This document shows, piece by piece, positions 25,801 through 34,675 of a stretch of 64,000 bases of DNA (position 1 is its first letter; each line of letters starts with the position of its first letter). The translations under genes and the position numbers were made by a program. The stretch is from Lutimonas halocynthiae (GTDB taxonomy: Bacteria > Bacteroidota > Bacteroidia > Flavobacteriales > Flavobacteriaceae), in NCBI RefSeq assembly GCF_030409835.1, contig NZ_JAUFQO010000004.1, forward strand, positions 744,001-808,000, given 5' to 3'. The notes below the pieces were generated by a model that worked only from the letters and a program-made list of their open reading frames with translations, did not search any database and was not told where the DNA came from.

Positions 25801-28800
25801 CTACCTCTTCACTATTGTGCATGGCCATGGTTTTGGATCGTACACGTTCTAATGCTGCTTCAATTTGAACCTCTCTTGTTTGGGCTTCTGCTTTCAAAAG
25901 ATCGAGGTATCGCGTATATGTTTGTGCAAAAACGCCGGTAAACCTTTTAAATATTTGTTCTTCCTCTTTTGTCAATGGATGAGGCGAAAAGGCAAATAAG
26001 GTTCCTTCGGAAAAAGGAAAACTGTTATGTATTACTTTCTTGGGTAAGGACTCTAAGTCAGTTTGAAAAAGATACTCAGGAGATTCATTAAGTGCTGTGA
26101 AATATTTTAATAAATTTTTACCCTTCAGCTCATATTTAAAATTCGCCTCCTTCTTTTCCCACGATTTTTTTACACCCTTCAACAAAGGATGAATAGACAT
26201 ATCTAAAAAGCCAATACTTAAAATAACTTCCCCATCTGTATTTGATGATGCTGTCCAGAGTTCCATGGGTTTGGTTCGATCCAAAATCCCAATTCCGCAT
26301 CTTACCGATTTCTCAATTCCTAATTTTACCAATTCATCAAACATAGCGCCTATTGTAGCGCCTACCTCCTGACTGTTATGCATGGCCATGGTCTTGGAAC
26401 GCACTCTTTCCAGAGCGCCTTCAATCTGGGCTTCTCTAGCTTGCTCTTCTGCTCTTTTAAGGTCGAGAAAGCGCGTATAGGCACGTTCAAATTCTATGGC
26501 AAAACGATGCAGAATATCTGCTTCATCATTTTGCAGCGCTCTTCTGATATTGATACCAAAACAGCCGTATTTCATATAGGCTTCCGCATAATAGATTCCT
26601 TCAGGAAAATAACGCACCTTCAACTTTTTAGCTCCTTTGAGTAACTCCTTCCAGATATCAAAAAACTTCTCAGTATCTTTTGCTAATATTTTAGATTCAT
26701 GAACTGGTTCTTTGCTTATCCAGGCTTTATAGCAAGCCGCCGTATAAGGCTCTGATTTGTCTAGTGGATAAACAACTGATTTACTCCGAGTAGCGGTTGC
26801 CCCTTTCGTAGTTTCTGACCAGGTGGCCCAAAACATATGTTCTTGTTTAGCCTCTTCTGGAAGCCAGACATATGAAAACTCTGAAGGAATGTTGAGTACA
26901 TGAAGCTGTTCGTGAAAAATCTTGGAGAGGTCTTTTATTTCATCAGAATGCTGCATTTGCATACTCTGGTTTCTCGTTCTTTCCAATGCGGCCTCTATCT
27001 GTGCTTCCCTAGCCTGTGCTTCTGCTTTTTGCAGGTCCATAAAACGAATATAGGCTTGCTCGAAAACCTTGGCAAAACGTTTCATTATTTCCGCGTCACT
27101 CTCAGAAGGGATGGCTCCAGTCAGAGAAGGAATTATAATTGCCGAGTTTTTTGACCAAGCAGCTGAGAGGTTATGTTTATCAGCTTGAAGTACATGTTGC
27201 TTATAATCGTCTGGAAAATACCTGTAATCACTATTCTTAAAGGCATGCTTAAAAAACTCGTTTTTCGCTTTTACAGAAAACTCTTTTGAGAAATAGGCAT
27301 CACCTTTGATTTTAGAATCCCAGGCATCGTTAAAAATCGGGTTATCAAAATAGGGTACGAAATAACTCCCTGAAGATGAAAAGTCATCAACAGCAATCCA
27401 ATGCATTACATCTTTATTATCCGGAAAATAGGTACAAAGAATCACACCGCCAGCATCAAATATAACGCCTAATTCCTTTAATTTTTCGGCCACGACTGCA
27501 ACTACTTCCTGAAGTTCCTCAGGTTTTTGCATTGCCAAAGAACGAGAACGGACCTTCTCCAATGCCGCTTCAATCTGAGCTTCTCTTGCCTGGGCTTCTG
27601 CTTTTTGAAGGTCAAGAAAACGGGTGTAGGTTTGTTCAAACACTGCTGCAAATCGCTCGAGTATCCTTATTGATTCTTCATTTAATGGATTGGTGGAAGT
27701 AGCAATCAGCATCCCTTGCGAAATGTAGCCAACATTTTGGACTCTTACTTCATTTCTTGTTGGAGGAATGTATGGGATACCTAATTTATCCGTTATAAAA
27801 GAAATCCATCTTTTAAGTTCAGCCCCTTTTTGCTCAACGATGATTGACTTTCTCTTTTCTTTGTAACCTTTATAAATGGTCTTTAAGGTATTAGATTCAT
27901 CGATGCTGGCAGGAAAAATCTTATCCACCAGATTGCCTTTCTGCGTAGTAAGCCAAAAATTAATTTTTCCATTTACCTCATCTACAATACCGATATTGGT
28001 CCTATCATGATCTACCCCTAATTCTTTTAATTGTTGGAATAACACGGCTGCCGTCTCTGCTAGTTCGCTAGAATTATGCATAGCCATAGTTCTAGAACGC
28101 ACTCGCTCTAACGCAGTTTCGATTTGGGCTTCCCTTGCTTGGGCTTCTGCTTTTTTCAGGTCTAGAAAGCGTGCATAGGTTTGTTCAAATACCCTGGTAA
28201 ACCTAGTAAGTAAAGTCTCTTCTTCTTTCGTAAAAATTGAGCCAGCAACCACGTGCAGGTACCCATGCGAAAAATTAAAGCAATAAAATACAGTTGGATC
28301 CGGGAACTGGTTTAATACCATTTCTTCTGCCTCTTTTGAATTAAAGGTGGTAATGGCATATGCAAGATGTTTTTTTCGCTCTTTACCAGCAACTGTTTGA
28401 TGAAACACCGTTTGTTGTTTTTTCCATGCCGCGTAACGTGCGTCAAAATGAACATCTCCGGTTAAAGGAAGATAAAATAACCCTAAAGAATCTCCCCCAG
28501 GACTCGTGACCCAAGTGGATTGTAATTGGGTTTTCTCATTAATTTCTACATAACCGCATGTCGCAAAGTTGGTAACACCAAGGGTAATAAGTTCTTTATA
28601 CAACAAGACAACCACATCATGCAGTTCTTCCCCTTTTTGCATGGCCATTGTTCGGCTTCTTATCTTTTCTAAAGCAGCCTCTATTTGTGCTTCTCTAGCT
28701 TGTGCTTCTGCTTTTTGAAGGTCGAGGAAACGTGTATAGGCTTGGTCAAATACTTTAGCGAATCGAACCAATAAACTCATTGTTTCTTCTCCTTCAGGCT

Positions 28801-31800
28801 CATTAGAAGTAAAAAGGAACATTCCTTGAGAGAAAAATGCAGCCTGTTGTACTCTTCTTCCTTTAATTCGCGAAACGTCAACAGGAAGTTTCACATTTTT
28901 TCTATTATACTTTATCCAATCTTTTAAATCATGACCTGACAGATCTATTATATTAGAATCTTTTCCTTCTTTCCAGGCTTTATGCATTTTGATCATTACT
29001 GTAGGTTCTTCCAATGAACCCACAAAACTATGGTTGAGTTCACTTCCTATTTGATCGGTTCCCCATAACTCAAATTCTTTAGCTTCTTCATTGAAAATGA
29101 TAATGCCTATTCGATCTGGTACTTTTCCCAATGACTCAAATTGCTCAAATAGCACCTTGGAGGTTTCAGGAAGTTGTTCACTCTTATGCATTGCCAAAGA
29201 TTGGGAACGAACTTTTTCCAGTGCTGCCTCGATCTGAGATTCTCTCGCTTGTGCTTCTGCTTTTTGGAGGTCAAGGAAGCGGGTGTAGGTCTGCTGGAAG
29301 ACCATGCCAAAACGACGTAAAACACTGTTCTCCTCCTTTGAATAGGGAGTGCCGTCAAAGTTTTCTATGTATAGACCGATATTATCTTGTACTACTGTAG
29401 ATGCTGCCAAACCAGGGCATGTAAGATAAAAGTCGCGGGCTTTTTTTGTCAAGCCTGTGATATATGGAAGCATTTTCTCATAAAACTTGTTCTTTTCTTC
29501 GAAGTCTAACTGAGTGGTAAAAAAGTCTTTTCCTTTTTTCTTGGCTTCGGTGAATTGCCGATCCCATACTGAGTCTAGATAAGGAACGGTTATCCGCGAT
29601 GGGATATCTTGTGTCTCGGCAACCCAAAAATTCCAATCTTCTTTTTCTTTATAATCAACAACAATTCCAGCGTGTTCAGCATTGATATTGAGCAAACTCA
29701 ATTGATCAAAAATAACCTGTATTACCTCTTTTAGTTCTTCACTGTTTTGCATACCAATAGATCGAGACCTGACTCGCTCTAATGCTGTTTCAATCTGTCC
29801 TTCCCTTGCTTGATTCTCTGCTTTTTGTAAGTCTAAAAACCTGGTGTATACCTGTTCAAAAACCTGGGAAAACCTGGTAAATATAATTTTGGTTTCTTCC
29901 GAAATTTCTACCCCGTCAATGGCATAAAAAAGTCCATACTTAAAGTAACTTTGATACCAATATTCTTTTTCAGGAAGTTTTTTTAAATCAATTTCTAAAT
30001 CATAAGAAGTTGACTCATTGATAGTTTTATAATATTCTATTAATTCAGGGCCCTTCATTTCAAAATAATAATCCTTAACCCCACTTTCCCAGGCATTTTT
30101 CACTTTTATATTACTTGGATTTAAGGTCATATCGAATTGTCCTGTTCGAAGAACTGCCTCTTCATCTTGATCGATGATGGCTGACCAAAGTTTGATGTAT
30201 TTGGAGTCATCGAATATTCCAATGCCGGTTCTTGCGGTCTTTGAGTGTCCTATTTTAACCAATTCATGAAAAAGTGTGGCCACCGTATCACCAATACCTT
30301 TAGAGCTAATCATAGACATAGATTTGCTTCGAATTCTTTCCAGAGCCGCTTCAATCTGCGCTTCCTTTGCCTGTGCCTCTGCTTTCTGCAAATCTAAAAA
30401 ACGTGTATAGGTTTGTTCAAAAACTTTGGCAAAACGTTTAAAAACATCATGCATTTCAGGGAAAGGCTCGTAGGTAATAAATATAATATTGCCATATAAG
30501 AAATTGGCCACATGATCAATTTGATACGTAGGAAACTCTAAACCACTATCCAACATGCCCTGGAGCATATCTCCAATACCCGGAAGTGAATGCATATATC
30601 GATAATGATCAGCCTGAATTTCTCCTTCTTTTTCATAAACTAATAGTTCATCCCCTCTTTTTTTAGATTCATCGAATTGTCTAAAAATCGGATGCTCCAT
30701 AAGTGGCACCTTGCAAGATGCCAGAATTTCTCCATCCGGTCCACCGGGGTAAAAAGTAAAGTGTGTATCCCCTGTTTCCCATATATTAAAACCACAGGTC
30801 CATTGGGGTATACCCAATTCTCCAACCTGCTGGAATAAAACGGTAGCTACTTCAGCCAATTCCTCACTGTGTTGCATTGCCATGGTTCTCGCACGAACTC
30901 TTTCCAGAGCCAGTTCTACCTCTGCCTCTCTGGCCTGTGCCTCTGATTTTTGAAGATCTAGAAAACGGGTATAGGTTTGGTCAAAAACCTTTGCAAAACG
31001 CTTAAATATTTCTTCTTCAGGACATGGAACTTCGGTGATCATTACCAGGTAACCGTAAGAAAAGTAGGCACAATGTAATTTTTGCCATGTAGGCTTCTTT
31101 TGACCTGAAGCCTGCATATCATCAAAGACCTCTTTAGCAGCCGGGATGTTCAGCAACCAGTCATAATGCTCCTGTAAGGCCTCCCCTTCTAGTTGTTCTG
31201 TATGATAAGTTGCTCCATTTTTCCAAGCCTCATATATATTATGATGAGTATCATCTCCAACATTGGGCAATAACAAAGGAGGTATAAAGCCTTCTTCAGT
31301 ACTCAACCACCACTCATCTTCTTTTCTGTCTTTTTCACATAGCACAAAACCACAGGTCCATAAATTTTCGACCAGCTCATTCAATTCTTTAAAAAGTACG
31401 GTTGCTACGTCACCTAGTTCCTCACTTTGTTGCATGGCCATGGTCCTGGCACGAACCCTTTCTAAGGACAGTTCTATTCGTGATTCCCTGGCCTGAGCTT
31501 CAGCCAGTTTTAAATCATTAAAACGCGTATATGTAAGATCGAATACTTTGCCGAACCGCGCGAGTATGTCTAAATTCTCGTCCGATAATGGTTCCTCTCC
31601 TATCGTTTGTATCCCTCCAAAATTACTGAAGGTGAAAGAGCAAACATATTTTTCTAAAGATGTAAAACTATCTTGCGCCTCTTGTGCAATTTTTCGGAAT
31701 GCTGTATCCTTAAATAAATACTTGTCGTATTCCTTTTTTTCGGCTCCCTGAATCGTATAAATATATTTGGCTTTTCTTCTTAGATATCCCTCTTTCATCG

Positions 31801-33136
31801 CATCATGAAACGGGTAATCTTCAAATTTCATAAAATATGAATCCGGAATACTACCAACATCGGGGCTTTTCATCCAAACTGTGTTGCACAAGTTATCTAT
31901 ATCTATCAAGTTAATGATACAAGCCTGCAATGCAAAGTCAAGTATTGCCAGTTCCTTAAAAACAGTATCTACCAATTGAGACAACTCTGAAGAATCCTGC
32001 ATGGCCATGGCTCTCGCCCTTACACGTTCTAAACCTAATTCTATTTTCGTTTCTCTTGCTTGTTGTTCACTGCGTCTTAGATCTTCAAATCGTTTATGAG
32101 CCAGATCAAAGGCTCCGGCAAAGCGAACCAGGATATCCAGATCTTCTTTTGGTGGATTTTTCACCACACCGGGCAAACTATAACCAATCTCTCCATGCGC
32201 AGTTCTAGCACTGACAAAAGTTAAACCTCCAATATGTCTCACATCATCAAGACTTGGCGCATTTGGGTCTACCAGCTGAAAATTACCCTGCTTGATCATC
32301 TTATCAATATAATCCACCGCAATTTCTGTTTCCAAAGCCAGTACAATGATGGGTTCATCATTATTTTCCCATTCGGTCATTCCTTCATAATGACTGTGAA
32401 AATCTCTTGGGAGTTCCATGATCATTCCAATTCGGGTACCATCCCCCGAGGTCATGGCTTTTTGATATCTATCTGTTAACCAGCTCATTTGCCAGAAATA
32501 ATGTGCTTCATGACCAAGATTAACAAACTCAGTTCGCATGCTGACAACAATATCCAGTAGATCTGACGATTGGCTCATAGCAGTGACTTGGGCTCTTATC
32601 CGTTCAAGGGATGCTTCAACTTCTAAGTCTCTGTTTTTTATTTCCAGTTCTGCCGTTCTTCGCTTTATGGCATTTCGTAATTCCAGGTTTTCACTTGTAA
32701 TCTTATCAATACCAAGTGTCTCTCCTTCTTCTGCTTTTACATCAGGAGTGGAAAAATGCTGGTAAAAGAATCGCCAGCCATTTGAAGTGTTTCGCATCAA
32801 TGAAGTGAACCTGAACCGTGCATAATACACCCAGTCGTTTCCATCAAGGACATAGGCATCCGCTAAATCGGTAATCAGCACCATACTATCTATAGACTCT
32901 ATGGTTCTGACAATATTCTCTAATTTTGCCTTTCCAGCCAATTGATCTGCAGTAGCTTCAAAAAAAGCGGTGCTGCCTTTTCTATTGAGAAATTCTTCTC
33001 CGTCGGTTGATCCGACAAATCGAAAATCATCATCTAGAAATGAATCATAGGTTGGTATGTCACCATTGAGGTAACTTTCCCACCAGGAATTATATACGAC
33101 TAGCAGTTCTTTCTCTGCTTGTTTGGATAGATTCAT
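22841..33136 (-). CDS. Giant histidine kinase with sixteen tandem GAF-like modules
   Basis: A 3431-residue protein with no signal peptide or TM helix, so cytoplasmic. Residues 1-135 are an NTF2/SnoaL-like domain (VYNSWWESYLNGDIPTYDSF, WRFFYQHFSTPD). Sixteen modules of about 187 residues follow. Each starts with a helix of the form LERVRARTMAMQHSEEL, continues into an alpha-beta GAF-like fold, and ends with RFAKVFEQTYTRFLDLQKAE. The C-terminal 270 residues are HisKA (His3197 in AHEIQNP) and HATPase (LNLITNAFYAV, DNGNGIP, GTGLGLSLSYDIITAHRG). Typical relatives carry a few such modules; sixteen is extreme. There is no receiver; the likely target is the receiver-cyclase whose gene ends 37 bp upstream. 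Confidence that this is one uninterrupted frame is high. Confidence 0.92.
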   Translation of the reverse strand: MNLSKQAEKELLVVYNSWWESYLNGDIPTYDSFLDDDFRFVGSTDGEEFLNRKGSTAFFEATADQLAGKAKLENIVRTIESIDSMVLITDLADAYVLDGNDWVYYARFRFTSLMRNTSNGWRFFYQHFSTPDVKAEEGETLGIDKITSENLELRNAIKRRTAELEIKNRDLEVEASLERIRAQVTAMSQSSDLLDIVVSMRTEFVNLGHEAHYFWQMSWLTDRYQKAMTSGDGTRIGMIMELPRDFHSHYEGMTEWENNDEPIIVLALETEIAVDYIDKMIKQGNFQLVDPNAPSLDDVRHIGGLTFVSARTAHGEIGYSLPGVVKNPPKEDLDILVRFAGAFDLAHKRFEDLRRSEQQARETKIELGLERVRARAMAMQDSSELSQLVDTVFKELAILDFALQACIINLIDIDNLCNTVWMKSPDVGSIPDSYFMKFEDYPFHDAMKEGYLRRKAKYIYTIQGAEKKEYDKYLFKDTAFRKIAQEAQDSFTSLEKYVCSFTFSNFGGIQTIGEEPLSDENLDILARFGKVFDLTYTRFNDLKLAEAQARESRIELSLERVRARTMAMQQSEELGDVATVLFKELNELVENLWTCGFVLCEKDRKEDEWWLSTEEGFIPPLLLPNVGDDTHHNIYEAWKNGATYHTEQLEGEALQEHYDWLLNIPAAKEVFDDMQASGQKKPTWQKLHCAYFSYGYLVMITEVPCPEEEIFKRFAKVFDQTYTRFLDLQKSEAQAREAEVELALERVRARTMAMQHSEELAEVATVLFQQVGELGIPQWTCGFNIWETGDTHFTFYPGGPDGEILASCKVPLMEHPIFRQFDESKKRGDELLVYEKEGEIQADHYRYMHSLPGIGDMLQGMLDSGLEFPTYQIDHVANFLYGNIIFITYEPFPEMHDVFKRFAKVFEQTYTRFLDLQKAEAQAKEAQIEAALERIRSKSMSMISSKGIGDTVATLFHELVKIGHSKTARTGIGIFDDSKYIKLWSAIIDQDEEAVLRTGQFDMTLNPSNIKVKNAWESGVKDYYFEMKGPELIEYYKTINESTSYDLEIDLKKLPEKEYWYQSYFKYGLFYAIDGVEISEETKIIFTRFSQVFEQVYTRFLDLQKAENQAREGQIETALERVRSRSIGMQNSEELKEVIQVIFDQLSLLNINAEHAGIVVDYKEKEDWNFWVAETQDIPSRITVPYLDSVWDRQFTEAKKKGKDFFTTQLDFEEKNKFYEKMLPYITGLTKKARDFYLTCPGLAASTVVQDNIGLYIENFDGTPYSKEENSVLRRFGMVFQQTYTRFLDLQKAEAQARESQIEAALEKVRSQSLAMHKSEQLPETSKVLFEQFESLGKVPDRIGIIIFNEEAKEFELWGTDQIGSELNHSFVGSLEEPTVMIKMHKAWKEGKDSNIIDLSGHDLKDWIKYNRKNVKLPVDVSRIKGRRVQQAAFFSQGMFLFTSNEPEGEETMSLLVRFAKVFDQAYTRFLDLQKAEAQAREAQIEAALEKIRSRTMAMQKGEELHDVVVLLYKELITLGVTNFATCGYVEINEKTQLQSTWVTSPGGDSLGLFYLPLTGDVHFDARYAAWKKQQTVFHQTVAGKERKKHLAYAITTFNSKEAEEMVLNQFPDPTVFYCFNFSHGYLHVVAGSIFTKEEETLLTRFTRVFEQTYARFLDLKKAEAQAREAQIETALERVRSRTMAMHNSSELAETAAVLFQQLKELGVDHDRTNIGIVDEVNGKINFWLTTQKGNLVDKIFPASIDESNTLKTIYKGYKEKRKSIIVEQKGAELKRWISFITDKLGIPYIPPTRNEVRVQNVGYISQGMLIATSTNPLNEESIRILERFAAVFEQTYTRFLDLQKAEAQAREAQIEAALEKVRSRSLAMQKPEELQEVVAVVAEKLKELGVIFDAGGVILCTYFPDNKDVMHWIAVDDFSSSGSYFVPYFDNPIFNDAWDSKIKGDAYFSKEFSVKAKNEFFKHAFKNSDYRYFPDDYKQHVLQADKHNLSAAWSKNSAIIIPSLTGAIPSESDAEIMKRFAKVFEQAYIRFMDLQKAEAQAREAQIEAALERTRNQSMQMQHSDEIKDLSKIFHEQLHVLNIPSEFSYVWLPEEAKQEHMFWATWSETTKGATATRSKSVVYPLDKSEPYTAACYKAWISKEPVHESKILAKDTEKFFDIWKELLKGAKKLKVRYFPEGIYYAEAYMKYGCFGINIRRALQNDEADILHRFAIEFERAYTRFLDLKRAEEQAREAQIEGALERVRSKTMAMHNSQEVGATIGAMFDELVKLGIEKSVRCGIGILDRTKPMELWTASSNTDGEVILSIGFLDMSIHPLLKGVKKSWEKKEANFKYELKGKNLLKYFTALNESPEYLFQTDLESLPKKVIHNSFPFSEGTLFAFSPHPLTKEEEQIFKRFTGVFAQTYTRYLDLLKAEAQTREVQIEAALERVRSKTMAMHNSEEVGQTVISFFDEVMKLGLDKTIRCGIGILENGPDMETWSANLTDDDEVVLRVGLLNMQIHPMLQGLRKAWDNGKEGYTYDFIGKDVYTYYNALNNEPEYPFNADLDALPENEYHHSFFFSSGIIFAFSENRISEEACKVLDRFSDVFGQTYRRYLDLRKAEAQAKEAQIEAALEKVRSRTMAMQASSELQEASHLLFLEVRALGIDAWSAGYNILNEDKTQSECWMSSLEELQDPFSLSYTEEASFIEMGTFLKSEEEFLVQELAGKDLEQHYAYMKSLPELKQTFKQLEDAGLSVPTHQVNHLCKFSKGYLLFITYESVPKEHDIFKRFTKVFEQTYTRFLDLKKAENQSKEAQIELALERVRASSMAMHKSEQLAETAEVLFEQFDLLGIIPDRISIAIYNEKKRLFELWSTDQSGTLVNHGHDFSIEEPTCMAKTYKAWKEGKETFTIDLKGKDLEDWVRYVKEEAKMALDDSEFQGRRVQHAAFFSQGYLLLSSHLPISDETEQLLVRFTKVFQQTYTRFLDLQKAEKQVRETIKRASVDRVRAEIASMRTGTDLNRITPLIWNELTTLDVPFIRCGVFIMDEETQQVQTHLSTPDGKAIASFELPFENTAPLEDLVLYWRKNEMYKDYWDESAFIKSINTLMQRGKIESAETYMTKNQPTCLHLHFLPFLQGMLYVGSEVSLTKDELSLLQNLAEAFSSAYARYEDFNKLELANIKIEKTLVDLKQAQSQLVQSEKMASLGELTAGIAHEIQNPLNFVNNFSEVSQELMEEMHEEIKNGDLEEALEIGNDIEQNLEKIHHHGQRASEIVKGMLQHSRSSSGVRELTDINALADEYLRLAYHGLRAKDKTFNATMETHFDEKLTKIEVIPQDIGRVILNLITNAFYAVDQKKKQEIDGYEPKVTIHTKRTKKGNEIKVTDNGNGIPQKVLDKIFQPFFTTKPTGQGTGLGLSLSYDIITAHRGELKVETKEGVGTTFIIQLTTL
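24140..32610 (-). repeat. Sixteen-fold coding repeat, period about 0.56 kb
   Basis: The junction helix of each module appears at about 32575, 32000, 31438, 30877, 30312, 29750, 29190, 28643, 28080, 27530, 26953, 26381, 25822, 25260, 24700 and 24150, i.e. steps of 183-192 codons. The best-conserved DNA is the linker (GCTTCTGC, TGCATGGCCATGG-type blocks), while the module cores differ. The last unit (VDRVRAEIASMRTGTDL) is the most diverged. Confidence 0.9.
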
Positions 33137-33173
33137 AAACGTTTAATACTATGCACTCATCTCGTTTTGTAGT

Positions 33174-34226
33174 CTAATCAAGAACCTCATAAACCATAAG
33201 CGGCTGAGCCTTATTTTTCATAACAATCTCACCTATTTTTTCACAGTTAAAAGACTCTTTAATTTTTTTATAATTCGCCTCACTGATCAGGATCTGCCCC
33301 TTATCAGCAGCTGATTGCAATCTGGATGCTACATTTACAGCGTCGCCAATTACAGTATAATCCAATCTTTTCAAGGTAGAAGAGCCAATATTACCCCATA
33401 CCATATCACCACTATTTATACCAATAGAAACTTCTGGCTTATAAGACTCAATCCCTATATCAATCTCAGTGTTTTCAATCGATTTTCTAATGTCAAGACA
33501 GGTCTCTATGGCCCTGTCCAAATGATATTCACCTCTAAAGGAAGCCATTATTGCATCCCCTAAAAACTTATCGACAACCCCATCTTGTTTGATAATCGCC
33601 TTCACCATAATATCAAAATAGGCATTTAACATGGCCACTACCTTTTCAGCAGGTTCATTTTCACTAATCGTTGTAAACCCGCAAATGTCAACAAAGACCA
33701 CTGTGCCCTCCACCGTTTCGGTTTCAAACATGGCTGTTTTCATTTCTTTACCACCCATAAAGTTGATGACGTTCTCATCAACATACATCCTCAGGATATT
33801 GTTTTCTTTAACCGCCTGAAGCGTTTTTTTGATGGCTTCAACGTGAGCAATTGTTTTTTCAATGGTAATCTCGAGGTCCTTAAAATCTATGGGTTTTGTG
33901 ATAAAATCAAAAGCACCACGATTCATAGCCATTCGGATATTCTCCATATCGCCATAAGCAGAAACCATGACCGATTTTAACAATGAATTTTGTTCGCTCA
34001 GCTTGGTCAATAAAGTAAGCCCATCCATTTCAGGCATATTGATATCACTTAGAACAAGATCCACATCAGTATGTTCGACCAACTGCTCTAAAGCATGCCT
34101 GCCATTATCTGCGAATATAAAACCATATTCATTATTCCGAATTTTCTTTCTGAAGCGCTGTTTAATCAAGACTTTTAAATCCTCTTCATCATCAACAACA
34201 AGTATTTTAGTCATCATGGTGTACAA
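33174..34226 (-). CDS. Receiver - class IIIb adenylate cyclase response regulator
   Basis: A 350-residue response regulator (347 or 346 if translation begins at the internal ATGs, giving MMTKILVV). Residues 5-130 are a receiver: VVDDEED acidic pocket, phosphoacceptor Asp61 in LVLSDINMPEMDG, Lys in FITKPID. Residues about 175-345 are a class III cyclase: VVFVDICGFT (metal Asp), VVDKFLGDAIMASF (Lys and second Asp), DYTVIGDAVNVASRLQ. The Thr in DYTVIG replaces the usual adenine-selecting Asp, the mark of class IIIb enzymes, a group known for bicarbonate or CO2 response. The gene follows the CheY-like gene by 5 bp and precedes the giant kinase by 37 bp. It is the obvious output of the cluster. 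Confidence 0.93.
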   Translation of the reverse strand: MYTMMTKILVVDDEEDLKVLIKQRFRKKIRNNEYGFIFADNGRHALEQLVEHTDVDLVLSDINMPEMDGLTLLTKLSEQNSLLKSVMVSAYGDMENIRMAMNRGAFDFITKPIDFKDLEITIEKTIAHVEAIKKTLQAVKENNILRMYVDENVINFMGGKEMKTAMFETETVEGTVVFVDICGFTTISENEPAEKVVAMLNAYFDIMVKAIIKQDGVVDKFLGDAIMASFRGEYHLDRAIETCLDIRKSIENTEIDIGIESYKPEVSIGINSGDMVWGNIGSSTLKRLDYTVIGDAVNVASRLQSAADKGQILISEANYKKIKESFNCEKIGEIVMKNKAQPLMVYEVLD

Positions 34227-34231
34227 TGTAT

Positions 34232-34606
34232 TTAATTGATTAATCCGTTAATCTCTTCTCTTAATGATTCAAAATCTATGGGCTTTGTAAAAAACTCTTT
34301 GGCTCCTGATTCTATCGCCTTATTATAATTGTCTGTGTCGCCATAGGCCGAGATCATACTGACCTTTATTTGAGGATATTTCCCCTTTACCTTATCCAAC
34401 AGCTCCAAACCAGTCATTCCCGGCATATTGATATCTGAAAAAATGTAAATCACCTTTGGCGGCACACTTTTTTCGAGCATTTCTAAAGCTTCCTGACCTG
34501 AAAAGGCAAATACCAATTCAAGACTTTTATTTTTGATTTCTTTTCTAAATTTTTGACGAAAAAGTAACTCTACATCTTTTTCGTCATCAACAACTAATAT
34601 TCTCAT
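34232..34606 (-). CDS. CheY-like single-domain response regulator
   Basis: A 124-residue stand-alone receiver: MRILVVDDEKD acidic pocket, phosphoacceptor Asp58 in IFSDINMPGMTG, Ser/Thr switch in VSMISAYGD, Lys in FFTKPIDF. It is close in sequence to the receiver of the following cyclase gene, 5 bp away, including the FTKPIDF end, which suggests duplication. With no output domain it may act as a phosphate sink or shuttle between the four kinases and the cyclase. It stands between the propeller kinase and the receiver-cyclase in the same transcription direction. Confidence 0.93.
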   Translation of the reverse strand: MRILVVDDEKDVELLFRQKFRKEIKNKSLELVFAFSGQEALEMLEKSVPPKVIYIFSDINMPGMTGLELLDKVKGKYPQIKVSMISAYGDTDNYNKAIESGAKEFFTKPIDFESLREEINGLIN

Positions 34607-34675
34607 TCTTATTCTATTTTGGGGGTTAATGGTATTCTTATTTTATATGCTATGAATTCTCATTCTTACATCTAT

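Noticed and set aside
22961-32765. Many plus-strand frames opposite the giant kinase
   Set aside because: They recur with the module period and mirror the coding repeat; they are antisense shadows.
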